Shown here in pieces: positions 56,706 through 64,000 of a DNA stretch of 64,000 bases. Every line of letters starts with the position of its first letter. Positions within the stretch are counted from its first letter, which is position 1. Below the pieces are notes generated by a model. It saw nothing but the letters and a program-made list of their open reading frames with translations, searched no databases and had not been told where the DNA came from. The translations under genes and the position numbers were made by a program. The stretch lies in the NCBI RefSeq assembly GCF_902806685.2, contig NC_048547.1, positions 10,861,196 to 10,925,195 of the forward strand, given 5' to 3'. This DNA is from Maniola hyperantus (Eukaryota > Arthropoda > Insecta > Lepidoptera > Nymphalidae).

Positions 56706-57815
56706 ATGCAGTTGTAGAAAAAGGAGGGTGGAATGAGGTCAAGAAATTTTCCCGCAAGTGTGGTGGTATCATTAGACCAACAAAATGGTTGTCTTCTATC
56801 GTTTCTTTTTCCCGGTAGATACGTGATCTTCATTCAAGTCGCAAATGGATCTGTCGGTCTTCTGTGGTCCTACAAAGTCTACAGATATGCTCTGCCCATC
56901 TCCATTTCTGCAACTTTCCTGATATTGCCGTTCCATCTTGCTAAGGAGCAGTTACATTACGTTTGCTAATACGTAGCACTCCGTTCGACTTCAATATCCA
57001 TTGATCGACACTAACCAACCCATTAGCATCAACCTAAATACCTACCATTCCACCTATTCACAACCACTTTATTATTTTTCTTTTATGATTAATGAGTCCA
57101 AAATGATACAGCATTTCAACTCAAAAACAAGAATTAATATAGGAGTCATGAACTCATTAAATATTAATACGCGTCTACTCATAAGTAAGTATGCCTAACC
57201 TTACGACCATAATATTACGAATGGAATTCTAATCATACTTTCCCAAGATTTCTATGAAAGAAAAGCCTCATAAAACCATTTTACCGGAAAGAACGTGAGA
57301 ATAAACGTTTAACTCGATTTCCTTGAGCAAATAACTTGCCAACTACATTGCATATTTGCTATACCCAAGAAATTCTCAGGAAGAAAGGAACTCTGAAAGA
57401 AATTTCTTCAATGTGCATTTACGAAGCCTCACGGAGTAATTTCAAGTATTCCGCAGTGCATGACCCGCGACGTTTTATCATCAAGTAACCTTACCGGCTA
57501 AGTAAATGTCAAAACAGTGGAGAATTGGGAGAATTTCTCAAGGGTGACATGCGCAATGGAGGCTCGATCAATGCACCCCGGGGGCCGGGGGTGCGCGCGC
57601 TACCCTGCCTCAACTAGGCTATCTACGCAGTTCGCCACTAAAAATACCATCCGTTTGACCGAACTCGCTTATCGTTCGCCCTTGAGAAAAAAAAAACATT
57701 CGTGAATTTGCCATATTTTCCAAACAATGTCTTACGAGATTTAGTGCCCAAAAAATCCTCATTGAAAACAAACAGTACGATCATTAGACACGATTTAGCT
57801 AGTTAAGGACACCTA
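56706..57815. other. Non-coding stretch leading to GC-rich island
   Basis: No exon supported. Around 57570-57605 lies a GC-rich block (CACCCCGGGGGCCGGGGGTG). Confidence 0.45.
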
Positions 57816-57818
57816 CTC

Positions 57819-58130
57819 ACCCGTGCGTACTCCGTGCAGTTGATGTTCAGTTGGTTCTCCGTCGCGTGAGTCATAGGATTATCCCACTCTGCTAGATTTG
57901 CTTTGTTAATTGATACCAGAATTAGTGGCTTGAGTGACAGTGCTTTCGGATGACGCTGGTGCGGCTGATCCTGACCCCTTGGATGAACGGGTATAGGGAC
58001 CCGGCTTAGGGAGGCCAACCAGCGGACCAGCGGAAGGGATGGATGACTGCAGCATCTTCTATGACGACGACGGTGAAGCTCAGTGCGATATGGTGAGTAT
58101 TTGTTACCTAATAGAGCAATTTTTGTTAAA
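57819..58130 (-). other. Open - strand stretch ending at a splice donor
   Basis: The frame stays open from about 58130 down to the donor CGG|GTGAGTAGG at 57818, without an early ATG. It reads LAEWDNPMTHATENQLN then INCTEYAR at its end. It overlaps, in antisense, the + strand candidate exon at 58039-58092, so at most one is likely real as coding. I recognise no family. Confidence 0.25.
58039..58092 (+). CDS. Possible first coding exon of an unseen gene
   Basis: ATG in the context AAGGGATGG opens an 18-codon frame (MDDCSIFYDDDGEAQCDM) that ends exactly at the donor ATG|GTGAGT. An in-frame TAG lies 17 codons upstream, so this would be the true start. The codons are GC-rich, unlike the flanks. 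If real, the remaining exons lie beyond long introns to the right, possibly outside the window. No family recognised. Confidence 0.35.
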
Positions 58131-61039
58131 CAGTTAAATCATAACTACTTTATTGTTATTTTATCATTCATAATCCTCAGATTTTTTGAAAATATAATCA
58201 TTCACCGATCATTTCATGTTATGATAGTTCAATGTTATATAACAACGAAAAGAGCATTCGCGAAATTTTCACAAAATGGACGTCCCATTTCGCCATGGTG
58301 CAATATCTACTCCGCTGCTTTCGCGTTATTAGCATACGTCAGTGTATTTTTTTGCTATGTGCTTTTGGATCTTTGTGATTCTACTTTTGGATTTTTCTCA
58401 AGTATTATTAATTATTAGGACTTTTTTAACTATTCTATATTTGTGTCTTCAAGAAGTAAGTATTATTTTCCGTTGGGTATTTAAGTTAGCTACAGAGATA
58501 GAGATGTTTTCTTTTACTTAACTGCAATGTTATGGGTATTTCAATGGTAAATGACACAGCCATAAAGTAAGTGATAATGCAACCTAAACTGGAAACACTT
58601 TAATCTGGAAAAGTTGTTCTTAAGAGTTGAATGACAATCTTAAAGTATCTGGTTTATTGTGTCTTAGTTATGCAGTCCAAAACCTGAATAGAGGTGTATC
58701 ATTGAAACCTGTATTATAATGCATGTTAATAGTAACATGTATGACTTGCACAACATTTCTTACGACTACAAGGGAAGTGAAAGTGGTAAAGGCATCATGT
58801 TATCAATCGCTAGTACTAAGCGTTCACCCACGTCTGCTATTGTACTTGTACAATTACAATTCTCTATGCCTTAAGGTCATTCAGGTCCCGTTAATAAACA
58901 ATACTAAAATAGTCTGTAGGTACTTTTAGCCATAGTGCATTGAGTTATGTTTAATAGCAGAAGCAAATCTGGGGACATAATCAGGAATGACGTAGATTAG
59001 AGGGCATGACCTTCTGCCATTTTATTTATAACCACGCTAACTGTTAGACTACTTTTATATAAGAAATACTCAGTTTGCTTCTCTTCACTTGAATCTACAT
59101 TCTAAACCTTACACAGAGAGCCAGCGCATGCCAAACCTTCGTTATTTTAAAGAAGTTAAAAGTTTCACTGCATTTTATCCCCAACACAGGGAGGACCGGT
59201 CAGCGACTATGAACTTTCAGTTTTTATAAAATAACGATGGCTTAACGAACGAAATAACGAACGCTGGCTTTTAGTCCATTAGGATTCTTAGGAATAACAA
59301 CGATTTAAGACTGCAGGTTTTTGAGCTGTTATATCGATAACAATATTTTGATTATTTTGAAAATATCAATAGATTTTTCAACACTGCCTATTCCCTACCG
59401 TTTGCTAGTAAAATCTAGAGTTTCTTTTCTTTCTGTCCGCGTTAAGCTTCTTTGATCTTTCCTGTGAGGCTTTTCTATAGTGCTCCGATCTTTCCTTGCG
59501 TAATAAAATAATCCAAAATTGTAAGCATTGTTTAAGCAAAAAGATTTGCAAGAAGCTCGTTCTCCAAACTCGTTCTCGAATAAAAAACATTCTCAATAGT
59601 AGGTAGGTATTTTAACAAATACTAATTCGTTAGTCGTAATTTCGTAAACATGATGTTTCTTTTTAGAAAGGCTTTTTAATATAAGATTTAGTGATACAGA
59701 AGAACCAAATGAAGCACAGTGTAATTTTGATGGCTGAACAATCAAGCATCCCAATTAAGTATATTAATAATTCTTGTTATTAAAATGTTTGATTTTAAAG
59801 GAAGGTAACAGGTTTGGGCTTGAACTCTATATTGTCTCCCAAAAACGAAGAAAATAGATCTTTTTGTTTAATATATACAAATAAATACTAAATTTCTCAG
59901 TGGTTAAAAAAGTAGATGAAGAAGGAAGGTCTAGCGACTAGACAGTAAAGTACTTGACCTTGAACTTCAAAGGTTCCGCTTTAGCCATTTAGCCACGAAA
60001 CATCAGCAAAAATAATAATATAACGAGTATATGGGTGTATGATGGATACCTATCAACTTATGAATGGTATTAAACGAATCGAATAATATTAGTTTTTATA
60101 CGTTTACACTTACATAACTTCAAGCATAAAAATCCAAACCATTTCGTAATGAAATTGCTAACATAAATGAATTCCTAACACGATTTAAACTGAGTTTATT
60201 TTCCGTTATCATCAACACACAATGATCACAATGATCATTGATCACGGAATTATTATTGAAACCGTTATTTTTTATCATTCGTAAAATGATTTTATGATTA
60301 GGTACACTTCTCATGAATGGAAATTCACAATATTACTATTTATATTTTGAACGATAGCGTTAAATTAAATTTTGCGAAAATGTAAGAGAGCATTCACTTT
60401 TATAAAGAGGCAGGTTAGAGACGCAAAAGTCACAAGCGCCGAATGTAATGCAATTTATTGGGTACACATCAATGGGTACCGTAATAGGTAGGCACTTTAG
60501 GAGGAACAAAATGCGATTTATTAGGTAGGAATAATATACGAATATGATTTGAGCGCGACGTAGCTCAAGATCAAATGAGTGATATTATGACGTCTTTTTA
60601 TTCCAAGTTGACCCCCCTACACTACATACCTAGTCAATACGGCGACCCAGGATCAAAATTCAAAGATCACGAATCACGATCGATCCATTAAGTACTTAAT
60701 ATAAAAAGAATCTTTGAATTTTGAGCACGGATTGTAATTCGTAACCTGGGTTGACTGTGTATCGAGACACCTTAGATGGTCTCCACATCACGTGGACACA
60801 TCACTTGAATGGTCACCACATTGAGTGGTGGTCTCCACATCAGAAACTAGATGTCGCCACAGGGCCATCAACCTCTCGCCATAGATCCTAAATTACGCTA
60901 ACGAAGTTTTCTCTACCCAACACTAGGTATGTTATACATAATATATGCAATTACCAGGATACATTAGTCATCAGCATTACTTGTATCCGTACCGGAGTGC
61001 ATTAGTTTACTTATAGTCCATGGAACCGGATAGATAAAA
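58093..61039. other. Non-coding stretch with two MITE-like inverted repeats
   Basis: At about 59116-59275, GCCAGCGCATGCC and GAACGCTGGC face each other, with CGTTATTTTAAA / TTATAAAATAACG inside. At about 60644-60756, ACCCAGGATCAAAATTCAAA and TTTGAATTTTGAGCACGG ... CCTGGGT face each other. No coding exon seen. Confidence 0.5.
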
Positions 61040-61305
61040 ATATCATAATCATCATCAACACATCGTCGGCTCACTCTGACCACGGGTCTTCTCTCAGAAT
61101 TAGAATGTCCATGCCATAGTCTGCCACGCAAACCAAGTGTGGAATGGCAGACTTCACACACATTTGAGCAAATTGTTGAACTCTCAGCTTTGCAGGTTTC
61201 CTGACAATGTTTTTTTCACCGTTTAAAGCAAGTTTTAGTTAATATAACTAACTCCTGACTAGGAGACCGACGTCTTAACCAGTAGCCTATCACCTCTCAA
61301 AGTAT
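61040..61305 (-). mobile_element. tRNA-derived SINE, degenerate
   Basis: ATCATAATCATCATCAACAC tail, ACTTCACACACATTTGAGC, TTTTTTTCACCGTTTAAAGC body, and a decayed head GGAGACCGACGTCTTAACCA. Confidence 0.75.
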
Positions 61306-62124
61306 AGCTATTAGCGATTACAAAAGGTAATTAAAATTAAGCCTAAGGTTTGTATGAAGCGAGTTGCTACTGAGTACCGGCTGCACTTCCTGCTTGTACT
61401 GTATGCGACGTAATGAGGACGCTTATATCCAGGACACGCGATGCGGATGGAAAAGCGCTGACCTATTATTATATTACGGGCTTACTGTGGGTTCTCTTTG
61501 ACCTAGACCGCCTTTTATTGTAGCATGTCAACGCGCTATAAAATTCCCTGAGTCAGGGACGGGAAAAAACTTTAAAACTTAAAATTAGAATGGTTCAATT
61601 GAAAATATCCATCACGATTCGTCACGAAGTTGTGGACCGGTATTTCTAGATTTTCGATTTTGTGTGAACTTCGAACATAATATTCGTTTGATACATTCAT
61701 ATCGACTGTTCGGCGGACAACAATATTTGGTAAGTGAATACCGAAAACAAATATTCAAAGAGGACAAAAGTATTCGGCGGGAAAATATTCAAATTATTAA
61801 TTTATGACTTATGGGCTGCGATGCTTTAGATAAAATGATAACTTATATCAATACCACTACGTATCAGTCATTAAATAGATACTCTCTGAAACTACATCAC
61901 TTAACATATAACACGAAAGTGAAATCATTCACACCCAAAGTTGTCATCGATAAAAACACTTTTGAATATAAAGCGCGTAAATACGGTACATAGAAAATTC
62001 CTATAATACCTACCTAGAAGATAACAGGATCTGTGATATAGTGTATGTCTGTGTCTTCCAAGAGTGCATATTGTCATTTGTCAGATGACTCATGATCACT
62101 GTAACCCTCCTAAGAAGGCCCAGG
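61306..62124. other. Non-coding stretch
   Basis: No supported exon. Contains repeated ATATTCGT / AATATTCAAA words near 61680-61800. Confidence 0.45.
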
Positions 62125-62300
62125 AGTATCCCTACATAATCAAATCAGAAATGAGGAGATCCGTAAGAGAACCGGAGTAAACGACAAAACTCAACTAATC
62201 GAAGCTGAAGTGGCAATGGGTGGACACAAAGTTCAAAGAACCGATAGACGTTGGAGTCCCAACTCCCAACGCCAGTGAAAGATTCATTGCCTATTGAAGT
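62125..62300 (+). mobile_element. LINE remnant
   Basis: AATCAGAAATGAGGAGATCC, GTAAGAGAACCGGAGTAAAC, GAAGCTGAAGTGGCAATGGG and ACCGATAGACGTTGGAGTCC match, on the opposite strand, the LINE fragment at 15040-15160. Confidence 0.75.
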
Positions 62301-62652
62301 GAGATTGCAACGTCATTCTACATACGTCCATCGTGATAAATGATCCCCAACGGTACTGGCAATCAGCGCTGATGAGGCGGCTCATTAGCTGCAAAACATG
62401 ATGGCTATCAGTCTGCAAGGGTCTAATTTGTGTTATTATTCATTAATTTGCGATGTGTATTCTATTATGATTTCATTCAACATTAGCAATAAACTTAGTA
62501 ATACGGAAAGGGATACAGAATGGGTAATTTCCATGGTAAAATTATTGCTTTCAGTTGGATGAATATGCGCTGGAAATGGGAAAATATAAAAATGTGGAAG
62601 TGTCAATAAAAGATGTGCTTATTACAAAAAATTAATTATTTAAATCTATATC

Positions 62653-62715
62653 CACACTAATATCATAAATGCGAAAGTATGTCTATCTGTCTGTTTGTCT
62701 GCACGTTTAAGTAAT
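62653..62715 (+). mobile_element. 5' end fragment of a Helitron-like element
   Basis: TCCACACTAATATCATAAAT then GCGAAAGTATGTCTATCTGT; the rest is missing. Confidence 0.6.
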
Positions 62716-63482
62716 TTTTGACTTTTGAAAAACGACCATCATCTATGTAGTGTTAAATAAGTTGACATTTATAGAACCATAGAATTATGTATTCTGGTAG
62801 AGGCCTTTCGATACAGGTCCTTGATACTGGCAAGAAGGGCTTAGCCACTGTTGTACAGGAATATATTACGTAACAAATGTAAGTAAAGGCATTAATTATT
62901 TATTTCATTTATTAAAGTTTGATGATCTTTGGCAGAAGTCTCAGGTTAGTAAACATAAGGTAAAAGAGCTAAAGGAACTTTGGGGAAGAACTTGATAAAA
63001 AGCTACTCGTAAAAGTTTGTAAAGTGGAACCTTCTGCTTTAATTGTGGGTTTACATATTGCTTAAGAATAGAGAAAGTCTTCGTTAATAATACCTATTTG
63101 AAGAAATATTACTTAATAAAAAAGCGAAATAGATATTAAATTAATCCAATGAACAAAATAGAGTAAATATGGGCACATTTCGCACGTCAATGTAACCTAG
63201 TATCAAAGTAACATTCATTCTACAAATACCAAAAGTAGAAAGTAGACATTTCATAGCACTGGATCAAATTACTTGACACGGGATCGCTCGCTTTGAACTG
63301 GTAGATAGGTGCCTAGATGTAGTAAGATGAACGTGGTGAACGGAGCTTGGCCTTTGAGTATACCTAACACAGAAATGTGGAACAAATTGCTTACACCTTT
63401 ATTTACTACGGTTTCCAGGTAACCATTGAGAACTTGAGAAGGCTGTGAACTTTTAGTTAAACTATTTATTAGACAAGCTAGG
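62716..63482. other. Non-coding stretch
   Basis: AT-rich; no feature supported. Confidence 0.5.
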
Positions 63483-63640
63483 TGTTGTGACTTGTGGTAA
63501 TAGGCACGCAGGGCACTATATAAGCAAATTCAAAAAAAATCCTAAAAGGCATCACATTGGCGGTTCCTCTGGTGCTGTAAATGTCCATGGGCATTAATCA
63601 CTTAACATCAGATTACCCGCCTGCTCATTTGCTCGCTATT
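63483..63640 (-). repeat. Dispersed SINE-like repeat, sister of 30785-30930
   Basis: In reverse: GGCGGTTCCTCTGGTGCTGT, AAATGTCCATGGGCATTAAT, CAGATTACCCGCCTGCTCAT. A (TA)n run follows. Confidence 0.7.
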
Positions 63641-64000
63641 TGTATATAGATATATATATATTTTGAATTACTTCTGGGTACAGAACCCTAAAAACTTCTC
63701 CTAAATCGCTTCACAAAAGTCGCTTAAATTCATTTATTATCTATTCATAACCTTTTAGTACATAACAGAGAGTAGGTATATACCTACTAAGTAAGGAAAT
63801 AACGCGTTCCGATACCCATTGGCTTACAACTTACAAGGCATTTGAAGGGCTGCCATTATCACGCCATTGTAAACGGGTTACCCAGAAACGTCAATCAGAA
63901 CTAAAATGCAATATTCTTTCACCTGATATTTCTACTTGTATTTTATGCTCTAGTAAATTCTTTCACATGATATCTATTCCTGATAGTATTTCTTTCACTC

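Noticed and set aside
58083..58418. 111-codon + strand frame
   Set aside because: It begins inside the candidate exon in another frame and continues through AT-rich sequence past the donor; composition is not coding-like.

Overview
This is a eukaryotic window, almost certainly from a moth or butterfly (Lepidoptera). The genes have many short exons with GT-AG introns. The AT-rich intergenic DNA is full of sequence typical of lepidopteran genomes: tRNA-derived SINEs whose box B reads GGTTCGATCCC and whose tails are GATGATGATG repeats, Helitron-like elements carrying the phrase GACTTCGTCCGCGTGGA, the dispersed GGTTCCGTACC / GAACCCTAAAAA repeat, and countless TAGGTACCTAC runs. The species cannot be named from sequence alone.

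Region 1 (1-10.3 kb): thirteen exons on the + strand encode residues from about 40 to the C-terminus of a V-type proton ATPase 116 kDa subunit a. The first exon lies upstream of the window. Degraded tandem copies of the fourth visible exon fill part of the following intron.

Region 2 (10.78-19.14 kb): eleven exons on the - strand give a complete 1306-residue TTC21B/IFT139, an intraflagellar-transport complex A protein. It converges tail to tail with the V-ATPase gene. Its introns hold a LINE fragment, Helitron-like elements and SINE pieces.

Region 3 (19.15-25.79 kb): a small NATD1-like GNAT acetyltransferase in three exons, also on the - strand. Its stop codon lies six bases upstream of, and in frame with, the TTC21B start codon, in one uninterrupted stretch without a splice site. 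This suggests a dicistronic transcript. Its 6 kb first intron contains an intact Ty1/copia retrotransposon (20860-25257) with apparently identical 193-bp LTRs and a 5-bp target duplication. That element sits inside an older Helitron-like repeat that had already taken a tRNA-derived SINE.

Region 4 (about 25.8-57.8 kb): about 32 kb with no convincing coding exon. It is a patchwork of SINEs, Helitron-like elements, short inverted-repeat transposons (one hAT type with a perfect 8-bp target duplication), foldback palindromes and LINE remnants. A few GC-rich or TATA-bearing spots could be promoters.

Region 5 (57.8-64 kb): a GC-richer island at 57.8-58.1 kb carries a possible first coding exon on the + strand (18 codons, then a splice donor) and, overlapping it, an open - strand stretch that also ends at a good donor. 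The rest is repeat-bearing non-coding DNA.

The three clear genes have unrelated roles (proton pumping, ciliary transport, acetyl transfer). The strongest hint of something not widely described is the NATD1-TTC21B pair as one transcript unit.
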